Below are positions 43,527 through 52,077 of a stretch of 64,000 nucleotides of DNA, piece after piece. How positions within the stretch are numbered: position 1 is the stretch's first letter; the number at the start of each line of letters is the position of its first letter. The notes under the pieces are model-generated. The model had not been told where the DNA came from and ran no database searches. It was given only the letters and a program-made list of their open reading frames with translations. The DNA is from Pseudobdellovibrionaceae bacterium (GTDB lineage: Bacteria > Bdellovibrionota > Bdellovibrionia > Bdellovibrionales > UBA1609). The translations under genes were made by a program, and so were the position numbers. The stretch spans positions 1-64,000 of the forward strand of contig JACKAN010000008.1 in assembly GCA_020635055.1 (NCBI GenBank), read 5' to 3'.

Positions 43527-44369
43527 TTGAGTAAACATAAAGTGACAAAAAACCCGATTATTATAGATCCACAACAAGGATTGAGCTTCAATAACGAGGA
43601 AGATCTTTACAAACATTTTCAAAAGGAAATTTTGTACCTTGAAAAGGAATATCATCTCCTGCGAAGTTCAACAGATATTTCTGACGACGTTCAAAAAAAA
43701 TATGAAGAACATCTCGAAAGTACATTAGAAGATCCTGATGAAATTTGGTTAGATGATTCCACTTTTGAGGGACAACCCATATCTATTTACATTAAAGAGT
43801 TCAGTGGTGGAGATGGTGAATTAAGTGAAGAAACCTCCCTTTTTCATGTGGCAGTGACATATAGAGTCAATTCAGTGCCGAGTTTTGTTTATCTTCATTT
43901 TCCGACCATTCATCTTGAGCTTGTAGAAAAGTATCAGAGAGGACAAATCATATATGACAGAATCCTTGAAGAAGCCCCTAAAGGAGCTATAGAGGGGGAT
44001 GCTCTTCTCGAAGGGGATCCTCTAGCGATAGGGCTTTACGATGCTATGCTAACCTTGCGATCAGAAGAAGATATAGCTGAAGTTAACTTTAGGGATTTTA
44101 GCCATTTGCGTGAGTTGGCTATAGAAGAAGCTGATGAGATTTGGCGAATCAACGACCCTTTTGGTAATGTATTAGTGAATTTCGTTAAAGAATTTCCTGA
44201 TGAAAAACCAGAGCTCATTTACTATATTGTTGTAACTATAGAGGATGCCATTTCTAATTCCCATGCTCTATTATTCTCTTTCCCAACAAAAGATGTTAAT
44301 TTAGTCACCCGTTATAGGCAGGGAGAGAGTTTGCATGCGGAAGATGTCTCCCAAGAGTCTTCTCATTAA
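43527..44369 (+). CDS. Acidic protein with two copies of one domain, unknown function
   Basis: A 280-residue soluble protein. The first ~60 residues are helical. Two copies of an ~85-residue domain follow, at about 65-150 and 190-270. Each has DEIW, a KEF strand end, a V-x-VT strand, an F-P-T turn and an LVxxY-x-x-G close (DEIWLDDSTF...LVEKYQRG; DEIWRINDPF...LVTRYRQG). The layout is reminiscent of PBECR2-type nuclease-fold domains, but I cannot confirm this. The start is TTG 43527 with GAGGG 5 nt upstream; GTG 43515 overlaps that ribosome site. The stop overlaps the convergent lipoprotein gene by 4 nt. Confidence 0.6.
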   Translation: MSKHKVTKNPIIIDPQQGLSFNNEEDLYKHFQKEILYLEKEYHLLRSSTDISDDVQKKYEEHLESTLEDPDEIWLDDSTFEGQPISIYIKEFSGGDGELSEETSLFHVAVTYRVNSVPSFVYLHFPTIHLELVEKYQRGQIIYDRILEEAPKGAIEGDALLEGDPLAIGLYDAMLTLRSEEDIAEVNFRDFSHLRELAIEEADEIWRINDPFGNVLVNFVKEFPDEKPELIYYIVVTIEDAISNSHALLFSFPTKDVNLVTRYRQGESLHAEDVSQESSH

Positions 44370-45136
44370 TTACCACAAAGATTTTGGGTTTCTTGAAAGT
44401 ACTGCCATTGATTCATGCCACTGTCTTTAATATTAAAATTGGGGTGGAGTTGTTGTAGGCTAGTTGCTGAATGAGTTTCAGCGTAAATATTTGGATCAGC
44501 AGCAAAAGCGGGGAGCAATACATTTGTTGTAGTCAGGGCAGTGGTTCCTGAGGCTTCATCGTAGGTGTTTATCATCAACGCGTCGTATTCCAGACTCATT
44601 CCAGATAAAATTAAAACCACATTGTCAAAAAAATTGCTTACTGTTGTATTTGCTAGGTTGTTGGCACTTATAATGTTCTCAATAGTGTTACTGGAAAGGC
44701 TATTAATGGGTTTGTCATTTAGCCATCTGCCGTCTTTAAATTGAAAGTAAATACTGACGGGAGTGCTGTTATAATAAGGACTACCAGGTGTATCTTCTTG
44801 CCAGCGAAAAAATTGTATATAAAAAGACTTTGTACTTTCAATTTGTGAAGGGACATCTTTTAGCTCCATGCGAATATAATCCCACTCATAAACATTGGTA
44901 ACTGGATTTAGATAAGTTGTTACGGAACCATTTAAGCTAAAACCGGAAAAACTATTGCATAAGGCATAATACTCAACAGCACTTAGTGGATCAATATCGG
45001 AACCGTCTGTGTTGGGGGTTCCACGACTGGCGAGTTCACCAGAACTATGGGTACTCTTTTTTGAGGCGCCACAAGCACTCATTAGAATAGCAAAAATTAA
45101 AAGTATAAAAATATTTTTTGTTTTCCCTGGTTTCAT
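44366..45136 (-). CDS. Lipoprotein of unknown function
   Basis: Not recognised. A 256-residue product with a lipoprotein signal ending LMSACGAS, then a Ser/Gly-rich linker of about 25 residues and a mature domain (about 50-250). That domain has two Cys far apart (YALCNSF and QNLCGN) that could bridge the ends of the fold. A GGGGA ribosome site precedes ATG. It probably sits on the outer membrane's periplasmic face or the surface. It overlaps its convergent neighbour by 4 nt. Confidence 0.6.
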   Translation of the reverse strand: MKPGKTKNIFILLIFAILMSACGASKKSTHSSGELASRGTPNTDGSDIDPLSAVEYYALCNSFSGFSLNGSVTTYLNPVTNVYEWDYIRMELKDVPSQIESTKSFYIQFFRWQEDTPGSPYYNSTPVSIYFQFKDGRWLNDKPINSLSSNTIENIISANNLANTTVSNFFDNVVLILSGMSLEYDALMINTYDEASGTTALTTTNVLLPAFAADPNIYAETHSATSLQQLHPNFNIKDSGMNQWQYFQETQNLCGN

Positions 45137-45287
45137 TTCCCCATCCCCTTATGTATAAAATATGAGCAATATGAGTGCCAAAAAACATTTAAAAATTATT
45201 TAGGAAAGGTTGTGATTTCACACGTTTAGCTTGTATCAAAAGGATACAACTTTTTGGGCCGCAGTGCCTTATGTGTAGAATTATTAA

Positions 45288-45316
45288 TTGAACCTACTTT
45301 AAGGGCTATTTATAAT
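45288..45316 (+). promoter_or_regulatory. Strong promoter for the lipoprotein gene at 45324, leaderless
   Basis: TTGAAC (45288-45293), a 17-bp spacer and a perfect TATAAT (45311-45316). The ATG is 7 nt after the -10 box, so the transcript should start at the start codon. There is no Shine-Dalgarno. Confidence 0.75.
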
Positions 45317-45323
45317 TGCAAGT

Positions 45324-46211
45324 ATGCAAAATAATTTAGGATTTATTCGAGCTGTACAAATATTATTCACTTGTTTTACTGTTATATCTTGTTCTGGCCT
45401 AGCTAAGATTGATAATTTAGAACCTTTAAAAGAACCTGGTTCTGTAGTTTTAAAACTAAAGTCAAAACAAGATAGAATGGAATTAGTAAAATATTTCTCT
45501 CACTCCAAAGTTAAAAGCTATGAACAGAACCAGCTGGTGAGAGAGAAAGATGAAATTGTTGAATTTAAGGTCGAATCTAAAATTTTAGATAAAGATAAAG
45601 ACAATAATTTTGTTCGAATGATTGTGACTACACTTGAAAAAGATGGGCTCGTGGATCTCCATGACTTAGCCTTCCCAGAAGTGAAAGAGAGAATAGAATT
45701 CGTATACAAACCCAATGCTGAAGTTGTTTATGCTGGTGGATATCCCTCATCAAGTGTTTTTTATGTGCCACCGCTTTCATTACCTGAGTCTGAAGTAGAA
45801 GTTGGGGACACCTGGGAGATGCAGAGATCTTGGGTAAGTATGAAAAATAATATTCCACTTAAGATACAGATGGTAACGATTCTAAAAAATTTATATCCTT
45901 GTAGCGGAAAGGATACCTGTGCGGACTTAGAGATTTCCGGGGACATAAGTATTATTGCTGCCCTTGATAAAAAAACTAATTTTAATAGCCTCATTTCGGG
46001 TAGAATTATTTTTTCTATCGAAAAGGGTAGTATTTTATGGTCTCTTATAAAAAGTTCTGAGTCTTTGAGTATTAGTGATTCGAGAATGGATGTACAATCA
46101 TGTTTAATTTCTAATTTAATGGAACCTAAAGAAGATGTATGGGACCAGAATAATGAATCTATCAGTTGTGACCCACTTGCAATAGAAAAATTTCCTATCC
46201 CTAGATTATAA
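45324..46211 (+). CDS. Lipoprotein of unknown function, likely leaderless mRNA
   Basis: Not recognised. A 295-residue product with a lipoprotein signal ending FTVISCSG. The mature part is beta-rich: a first half (about 35-130) and a second half beginning VEVGDTWEMQRSW (about 158-170). Disulfide-capable Cys lie at PCSGKDTC and in the C-terminal 45 residues. The V-GDTW motif and strand pattern recall lipid-binding or envelope-sensing folds, but this is a guess. The start is fixed by a 17-bp-spaced promoter whose -10 box is 7 nt upstream. Confidence 0.6.
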   Translation: MQNNLGFIRAVQILFTCFTVISCSGLAKIDNLEPLKEPGSVVLKLKSKQDRMELVKYFSHSKVKSYEQNQLVREKDEIVEFKVESKILDKDKDNNFVRMIVTTLEKDGLVDLHDLAFPEVKERIEFVYKPNAEVVYAGGYPSSSVFYVPPLSLPESEVEVGDTWEMQRSWVSMKNNIPLKIQMVTILKNLYPCSGKDTCADLEISGDISIIAALDKKTNFNSLISGRIIFSIEKGSILWSLIKSSESLSISDSRMDVQSCLISNLMEPKEDVWDQNNESISCDPLAIEKFPIPRL

Positions 46212-46212
46212 A

Positions 46213-47283
46213 TTATTTTTTAGTTTCGACTATAAGTTGACTGTATTCACAAAGCCTTGGAGCTAAGTTCGCAACAAAACCAAGATGTAGTTTAGCCTTC
46301 GAAATACTTTGCCAAGTGGCTGACTCTTCTCCGAATATATTGCGCAGATCCAGCCCGCCCCTAGGGTCTTCAAATTCATTTGTTTGATCTACTTTGTTAT
46401 TGATATTCCACACAAGACTTTGTTTTTGCCAGAGGCTAAAATCTAAATTGGAGTCTAAGGGAATTATGGAGATTTTAACTAAGGCATTTTCATGATCAAA
46501 TTCTAGTATTTGTTTATAGGTAATATAATCACCTTCATTGGAAATTTTGTTAGATGTCATTACATTAAATTCACCAGAGGCCTCGGTATAGCGAGAAGCT
46601 GTAAAGTTATCCCATCGGTTAAGAGCATTGTAGGAGTTGATGGGGGCATCCACTGTGAATTTTTCGTCCTGAGAATAAGGTTCATATACAAAACGAATAA
46701 AATCTCTTGGAGTTTTGTCTTTATTAAATGACAACTTCCAATCTCGATCGAAGAGTCTTAGGCTCGTAGGAGAATTAATTGCGCTATAGTGGCCCGCGGT
46801 TTCTCCAAATCCCAGTGAAATCCCACAGCCGGTTGGTATATTGGGATTGGATTTGTTGATTTGTGCTTTAATGGTAATAGATATTGATGAAATTTGTCCG
46901 AGTTGAAAGTTTAGATCTTTATTATCAGGTGGGAAAATAGTGTGATCAGCCCAGATGTCACCAGTTACAATGGCTCGACTAAAAACAAGGGTACTACGGT
47001 TTTTGTCGAATAAAAAGTGACCCCTTAAATTACTATTGAGTTCATCATATCCATAATCGGCTCTGGTTTCTCCAGTACTTCCAAATACAGATTTGTGATT
47101 TTCTTCATCCTGATCAGAGAGTTTAAAGTTTTCGAATGGTTTAATCGTCCTCAAACTGGATTTACGAGATGTAGAATCAATGTGAAAAGCTCCCATTTTT
47201 GAGCATGACTCTAAAAACAAAAAAACTAAAAATAAAATTAAATATTTATTCTTGGTAGTTTTACAACCCTTAGATGTATCCAT
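46213..47283 (-). CDS. Lipoprotein of unknown function with beta-rich mature domain
   Basis: Not recognised. A 356-residue product; after a basic N-terminus the hydrophobic segment ends LESCSKMG, a plausible lipobox. Residues about 55-350 alternate short strands with polar loops and contain a GCGISLGFGETAGHY stretch, resembling a concanavalin-like or carbohydrate-binding jelly roll. No enzyme motif is visible. It is 1 nt from the convergent lipoprotein gene and 61 nt downstream of mutS2's stop side. No clear ribosome site. Confidence 0.55.
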   Translation of the reverse strand: MDTSKGCKTTKNKYLILFLVFLFLESCSKMGAFHIDSTSRKSSLRTIKPFENFKLSDQDEENHKSVFGSTGETRADYGYDELNSNLRGHFLFDKNRSTLVFSRAIVTGDIWADHTIFPPDNKDLNFQLGQISSISITIKAQINKSNPNIPTGCGISLGFGETAGHYSAINSPTSLRLFDRDWKLSFNKDKTPRDFIRFVYEPYSQDEKFTVDAPINSYNALNRWDNFTASRYTEASGEFNVMTSNKISNEGDYITYKQILEFDHENALVKISIIPLDSNLDFSLWQKQSLVWNINNKVDQTNEFEDPRGGLDLRNIFGEESATWQSISKAKLHLGFVANLAPRLCEYSQLIVETKK

Positions 47284-47344
47284 AATATTTATTCGGAAAG
47301 TCTTGGTGAGGACTTGATTGACCTTGGTCCAGTTGTTTATCTAG

Positions 47345-49675
47345 CTAATCTTTTAATTCTGCCCATGTGACTCCATCGCCTCCAGTATCTTTAGTTCCAG
47401 CCTTCCATTTTTTTACATAAAGACTTCGTGATAAATAGGTGCGAATGGCGCGTTTGAGGGCTTCAGTACCATGACCATGAATGATTTTGATACGATCTTC
47501 TTTATTGAGTGATGCGATATCGAGTTGCAAATCCACTTGTGCCGTGGCTTCTTCAATGTTGAGGCCTCTTACATCTACAAGTCTATCTGTATCGCCATGA
47601 GAAATTTGAAAATGGGAAGTCTTACGTATAACTTCATGAGTAGGGTTTTGTGCCTGGTTAGGAGGTTTCAATTCCTGCCAGGGTAAAACCAATCTCATCG
47701 ATCGTGAAAGAACAGGGACTTCGCCCTTGGAGCTTGGACGTCCTTGAATAACACCATCGGAATTTAATTGAGGAACAAAAACTTTAGAACCAGGGGGATA
47801 TCTTTTTGTGAACTCCTCTGCAGAATTTATTTTGAAAGAGTGATCTTTAGAAATAGAGGAAGATTTAATGACTTCTGGCATTTCACTTTTTAATTTTCTT
47901 ATATTTTCATGTTTTTTAAAGGTTTCTTGAAGATTGATTTCTTGAAGCATTTTTTCTAATTTTTCTTCGGCTTCTTTTAGGATTTTATCTAATATTTGAC
48001 CTTTTTCTTGTTCTAGCTGTTGTTGCATTTTCACATATTTATTCTTTTCTTGCATAAATTGGATTTTTTGCGAATGAAGTTCTTCGCGCAAATGAATAAG
48101 ATCTGTAGACATTTTTTCTACTTCAACTAAATTTTCCTGATATTTTCTGTGTTCGGGACTTAAAAATTGAAAAGCTCGATCAATGATAGCATCGTCAACA
48201 CCTACGCGCTTTGCAGTTTGAATGGCTAAAGATTGGCCGGGAATTCCTTTTAAAAATTGATAGGTAGGTCCTTTGTTTTTATCAAATTCTAAACTGCCAT
48301 TGATGACACCAGAGAAGTCCTCCCAATCTTTTTTTAAGCCCCCTAAATGAGAGGTGATAACCGCAAAGACTTTGTTGTCGGCATAAGATTTTATAAAGCT
48401 TTTTGCAAGGGCACTGCCCTCTTCTGGGTCGGTAGAACCACAAATTTCATCAATCAGTAACAAATTTTTAAAGCCTTTGGCTTGAGTGGCTTCATTGAGT
48501 ATTTTTAGATGAGCAGCAAAGGTACTAAGATGCTCATCAACACTTTGAGAGTCGCCAACACCAATAAAGATTTTTTCAAAAAATGGGATTTTAGATCCGG
48601 GAGCTGCGCATATAGGAAGGCCGCAACGAGCCATATGTGAGGCCAAACCAATGGATTTTAACAAGACAGTTTTTCCACCAGCATTCGGGCCAGAAAGAAT
48701 GAGAATGCGCTGCTCTGGATTCATTTCTACAGTATTGGGTATGACACTTTGGTTGTTGATGAGTAATAGTGGGTGCCGTATTTCATTTAAAACTATTTCA
48801 TCCTTTGTAAACTCACAGGTTGAGGCCTCTAGTTGCACACTCAATTGGGCTTTAGCAAATTCCTTATCACAAAAAAGCAGAGTGTCTTTTGTATTTAAAA
48901 AATCTTGATATTGACCTGAAAGATACTCAGAGAGTTCCTTTAGTAGTCGTTCTATTTCTTGTTCTATTTCTTGTTCAACTTGTCTTAGTCGGTTATTTAT
49001 TGGAATAATTTCTTGAGGCTCCATGAAGACCGTTTGCTTGCTATGGCTGGAGGCATGGATGATGCCCTCCATTTGATGTTGCATACCACTTTTTACGGGC
49101 AATACCCATCGACCTTCACGGTTGGTCACATAGCGATCTTGGAGTAAGGGCTCCATTTCAAATGTTTTGACTAAACGATCTAATATTTTTTGTATTTGTT
49201 GAGACTGTGTTTTTTTTTCTTCGTTGAGCTTATACAATAATTCACTGGCATCAGAACGAATACTGCCATCGGTGGTCATGATTTGATCTATGGCAGACAG
49301 GGCTTCGCTACTATTCATCAGTTGATTTCTTAGTTGTTCGCTCCACTCTGAATCCGAATTTTGTAAGACCTCTTTGAGAGCGATGGTTTCTATACAGAAA
49401 TGTCGAATGTCTTTTAACTCTAAAGTTTTTAAAATGGCATTTTTTTGTAATCGCGGTAACCATGTGTAAGTCAAATCTAGACTTTCCATAAATGGCCTTT
49501 GACCAAAACTGAGTACTATTTGTGCCGAGAAAATATTGTTAAAACTTTGTTCACAAGCCTTTTCACTCTCTAAGACTTGCAGCCCCTCTAGCTCTAATTT
49601 TGCCAGTTCGCTGGTAGCATTTTTTTTTAATCGCTCAATGATTTGAGGCCAGTCTAGATTTTTTAACTCACTCAC
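47345..49675 (-). CDS. mutS2: MutS2 family ATPase/endonuclease
   Basis: A 776-residue MutS2. The clamp and lever helices cover about 1-290, Walker A is GPNAGGKT (329-336), Walker B and signature are LLIDEICGSTDPEEGSAL (about 407-424), a long coiled coil follows (about 520-600), and the C-terminal Smr nuclease domain has DVRGLNIEEA and IIHGHGTEAL. MutS2 blocks recombination and splits collided ribosomes in some bacteria; it is not a mismatch-repair MutS. Start is GTG 49675 with GGAG 7 nt upstream. It overlaps the end of lnt by 8 nt, so the two are co-translated. Confidence 0.93.
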   Translation of the reverse strand: MSELKNLDWPQIIERLKKNATSELAKLELEGLQVLESEKACEQSFNNIFSAQIVLSFGQRPFMESLDLTYTWLPRLQKNAILKTLELKDIRHFCIETIALKEVLQNSDSEWSEQLRNQLMNSSEALSAIDQIMTTDGSIRSDASELLYKLNEEKKTQSQQIQKILDRLVKTFEMEPLLQDRYVTNREGRWVLPVKSGMQHQMEGIIHASSHSKQTVFMEPQEIIPINNRLRQVEQEIEQEIERLLKELSEYLSGQYQDFLNTKDTLLFCDKEFAKAQLSVQLEASTCEFTKDEIVLNEIRHPLLLINNQSVIPNTVEMNPEQRILILSGPNAGGKTVLLKSIGLASHMARCGLPICAAPGSKIPFFEKIFIGVGDSQSVDEHLSTFAAHLKILNEATQAKGFKNLLLIDEICGSTDPEEGSALAKSFIKSYADNKVFAVITSHLGGLKKDWEDFSGVINGSLEFDKNKGPTYQFLKGIPGQSLAIQTAKRVGVDDAIIDRAFQFLSPEHRKYQENLVEVEKMSTDLIHLREELHSQKIQFMQEKNKYVKMQQQLEQEKGQILDKILKEAEEKLEKMLQEINLQETFKKHENIRKLKSEMPEVIKSSSISKDHSFKINSAEEFTKRYPPGSKVFVPQLNSDGVIQGRPSSKGEVPVLSRSMRLVLPWQELKPPNQAQNPTHEVIRKTSHFQISHGDTDRLVDVRGLNIEEATAQVDLQLDIASLNKEDRIKIIHGHGTEALKRAIRTYLSRSLYVKKWKAGTKDTGGDGVTWAELKD

Positions 49676-51224
49676 TCGGACTCCGTTTATATGTTAAAAA
49701 TAGTATCATAAAAAGACTTAAAAATAAGATTATGGGAATTAAGTAATAACTTTGTGCATAAAAAGTGAGAGGCGGATTTTTTTTAAATGTTACGGCATAT
49801 GTATGAGCCCACTCCGAACCGAGGGGTGAGTGAGTCAGAGTTTCGCCTGTTGCCAGCATTACGGTGCTAATGCCCGTATTTGTGGAGCGAATTACTGGCC
49901 TACGAAACTCTATACCGCGAGCTAATGTCATGATCAAATGTTGATAGGGTTCTTGCCACCAACCAAACCAAGAGTCATTAGTTACATTGATAATAACTTC
50001 GGCACCTTTAAGTGCTAATTGATAAGAAAAATCAGGATAAAGACTTTCATAGCATATTTGAGGACCTATTTTGATGTTTTCAAATTCTTTTACAGAGGGA
50101 CCTTCGCCACGTTTAAAATCCGCTATCATGGGTAAAAGTTTTTTTAAAAAGGGAAATGAGCTGGCCCCGGGAATGTATTCGCCAAAAGCTAGGAGTGTCG
50201 TTTTGTGATAAGGTTCGTCTGAAAACTCGCCATCGGATTTTATAAAAAATAAGGAATTACTTGATTGTTGTTTTGGATGCTTTGCGTAGCCACCAGTAAT
50301 TAGGGGCAATTGTTTTTCAATTAGAAAGTTTTGGAGTTGTCTTTTGTAGATTCCGAATCCTAAATTAAGGTAATCCGGAAAGGCCGTCTCTGGCCATACT
50401 GCGAAATCTGGGGCTTCAATTCCATCTAATTTAGAGGCCGTTAGCTCTATAAATTTATCAAGAATATATTTTCTAAAACCAATGCCCCTTTCTGCGTAAA
50501 CCTTTTGCTGGTTAGAGATATTAGCTTGAACAATGAGAGGACGAAACACTGAGTCGGCCTCTTTCCAGCGCTTTGGTAATTGATGCCCAATAAGGGTTAG
50601 CAAAAATAAAGTAGATAGAGTGCCAGCTAAGTAGAATTTTGTATTTGTTTTTTTTCTTTCGAACCACATCCATAAAAACAAAGCATTTATTATAATAAAA
50701 AATGAACTCAAGCCTTGAAATCCAATAAATTCTGCCCACTGATAAATGGGTATTTTTGCCCACATCCAACTGTAGGCAAAATTCCATTTAAAAATAGTTT
50801 GTAAATAAGTTTCTGAAATGGCCATGATAAGGCCGAGAGCTAATACGCTAAGAAAGCTTTTAGGATTTTTTTTGCCAAACCACATCCACCATAATCCACC
50901 GGCGACAGGTATGAAATAATTGGCAAAGGAACAAAAAATAGCCATTCCCAGGATGGATACAGACCAAGGTAGGGCTCCGAATTCATGAATATTATAAGCA
51001 ATCCAACTAAATCCAATAGAAGTTAAAATAAATTGTGATAACCACCCACTAAAAATTACCTTTTTGATGGACTGACTTCGCGACCAATAAATCCAAAGGG
51101 GAATGAAACCAAAACATCCAGCCCATGGAGGAAAGGGAATGTAACTGGTGCCGATGAGTAAACCAGATAAAATTGGCAATTGATATTCTTTAAAAAACTG
51201 TTTTAATATTTGTAGGAAGTTCAT
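49668..51224 (-). CDS. lnt: Apolipoprotein N-acyltransferase
   Basis: Adds the third acyl chain to lipoproteins at the outer face of the inner membrane, which fits the many lipoproteins here. The 518-residue protein has about eight membrane helices in residues 10-215 and a nitrilase-like domain (about 228-480). The catalytic triad is Glu279 in WPETAFP, Lys341 in PYHKTTLLAFGEY and Cys391 in GPQICYESL. A last membrane helix lies near 490-510. The gene precedes mutS2 with an 8-nt overlap and is divergent (36 nt) from the zinc-ribbon gene. Confidence 0.94.
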   Translation of the reverse strand: MNFLQILKQFFKEYQLPILSGLLIGTSYIPFPPWAGCFGFIPLWIYWSRSQSIKKVIFSGWLSQFILTSIGFSWIAYNIHEFGALPWSVSILGMAIFCSFANYFIPVAGGLWWMWFGKKNPKSFLSVLALGLIMAISETYLQTIFKWNFAYSWMWAKIPIYQWAEFIGFQGLSSFFIIINALFLWMWFERKKTNTKFYLAGTLSTLFLLTLIGHQLPKRWKEADSVFRPLIVQANISNQQKVYAERGIGFRKYILDKFIELTASKLDGIEAPDFAVWPETAFPDYLNLGFGIYKRQLQNFLIEKQLPLITGGYAKHPKQQSSNSLFFIKSDGEFSDEPYHKTTLLAFGEYIPGASSFPFLKKLLPMIADFKRGEGPSVKEFENIKIGPQICYESLYPDFSYQLALKGAEVIINVTNDSWFGWWQEPYQHLIMTLARGIEFRRPVIRSTNTGISTVMLATGETLTHSPLGSEWAHTYAVTFKKNPPLTFYAQSYYLIPIILFLSLFMILFLTYKRSPSE

Positions 51225-51260
51225 AATTACTTTTTAACATTTGTAGGTTAGGGGAGCTAG

Positions 51261-52019
51261 TTGGAAAAAAATATCGTTAATCCCGAGCTGGTAAAAGTTC
51301 GTTGTCCACAGTGTTTAAAACTTTATAATGTGTCCACTAGATCAGTTCAAACAAAAAAGCCAAAGTTCCAATGCAATCAATGTAATGAGTATTTTAGTTT
51401 GAGCTATCCAGAGTGTTTGGGATTAGATGAAGTCGTTGGATACGCTGAAAGTTGGGAAAAATCAAAATCTCTTGAGCAAGCTTCACCCGAACAAATAAAA
51501 GAAAATGAAGAAAAGATTCCTTGCATTAAATGCGGAGCATCAAATGTAGTGTCCTCTACGGAATGTAACAGCTGTGGAATCATTTTTAAAAAGTATCGAG
51601 AACAAAAAGAAGATCCTTTTGCCCTTAAAGCCCCACAAAAATTAAAAGAGTTTTGGCATATGGTGATTCAACATTATGAAGATGAGGACTTGCACGAAGA
51701 ATTTCTTAGACAGTGCCGCAAGTCGGGTCACTTAGAATTTGCCTCCAGTCGTTATAAAAAAATTCTGGATGTGCAACCTCAGGAAGTTATTGCCCAAAAA
51801 TTTAAAAATAAAATTGTAGCTTTGGTGAGTATGGCTACGGATAGGCCTATAAAAAATGAGGCAAAAATAAGATTCAAGGTACCCTTTGCCTCCCTCGCGA
51901 TGCTTTTGAGTTCTATTGTTTTGTTTATGGGATATTTTTTGCCAGAGTATCGGAATCTTATGGGTATTGGTGCCGCCTTTTTATTTATTACAACAGCAAT
52001 TCGTTTAATATTTAAATAA
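51261..52019 (+). CDS. Zinc-ribbon membrane protein
   Basis: A 252-residue protein with two zinc ribbons: VRCPQCLKLYNVS...FQCNQCNEYF (about 13-45, the MJ0042 type) and CIKCGASNVVSSTECNSCG (about 91-109). A helical middle section follows. Two C-terminal membrane helices (about 212-250) anchor it with the zinc ribbons in the cytoplasm. Proteins of this type are often regulators or adaptor proteins; the target is unknown. The start is TTG 51261, with AGGGGAG 4 nt upstream. Confidence 0.75.
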   Translation: MEKNIVNPELVKVRCPQCLKLYNVSTRSVQTKKPKFQCNQCNEYFSLSYPECLGLDEVVGYAESWEKSKSLEQASPEQIKENEEKIPCIKCGASNVVSSTECNSCGIIFKKYREQKEDPFALKAPQKLKEFWHMVIQHYEDEDLHEEFLRQCRKSGHLEFASSRYKKILDVQPQEVIAQKFKNKIVALVSMATDRPIKNEAKIRFKVPFASLAMLLSSIVLFMGYFLPEYRNLMGIGAAFLFITTAIRLIFK

Positions 52020-52051
52020 AAAACCCACTGCCAGGGAAGAAGGCCAGTGGG
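52018..52051 (-). terminator. Intrinsic terminator for the subtilase gene
   Basis: On the minus strand CCCACTG and CAGTGGG arms (52051-52045 and 52030-52024) form a stem that extends with GCC/GGC, followed by a T run (the A run at 52018-52023). It starts 27 nt after the subtilase stop codon. Confidence 0.75.
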
Positions 52052-52077
52052 CTACACTAGGGTTTGTTAGGGTTCAA

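Noticed and set aside
43088..43591. Longer 167-codon version of the gene ending at 43088
   Set aside because: The extra N-terminus overlaps the divergent gene and its ribosome site; ATG 43414 has its own ribosome site.
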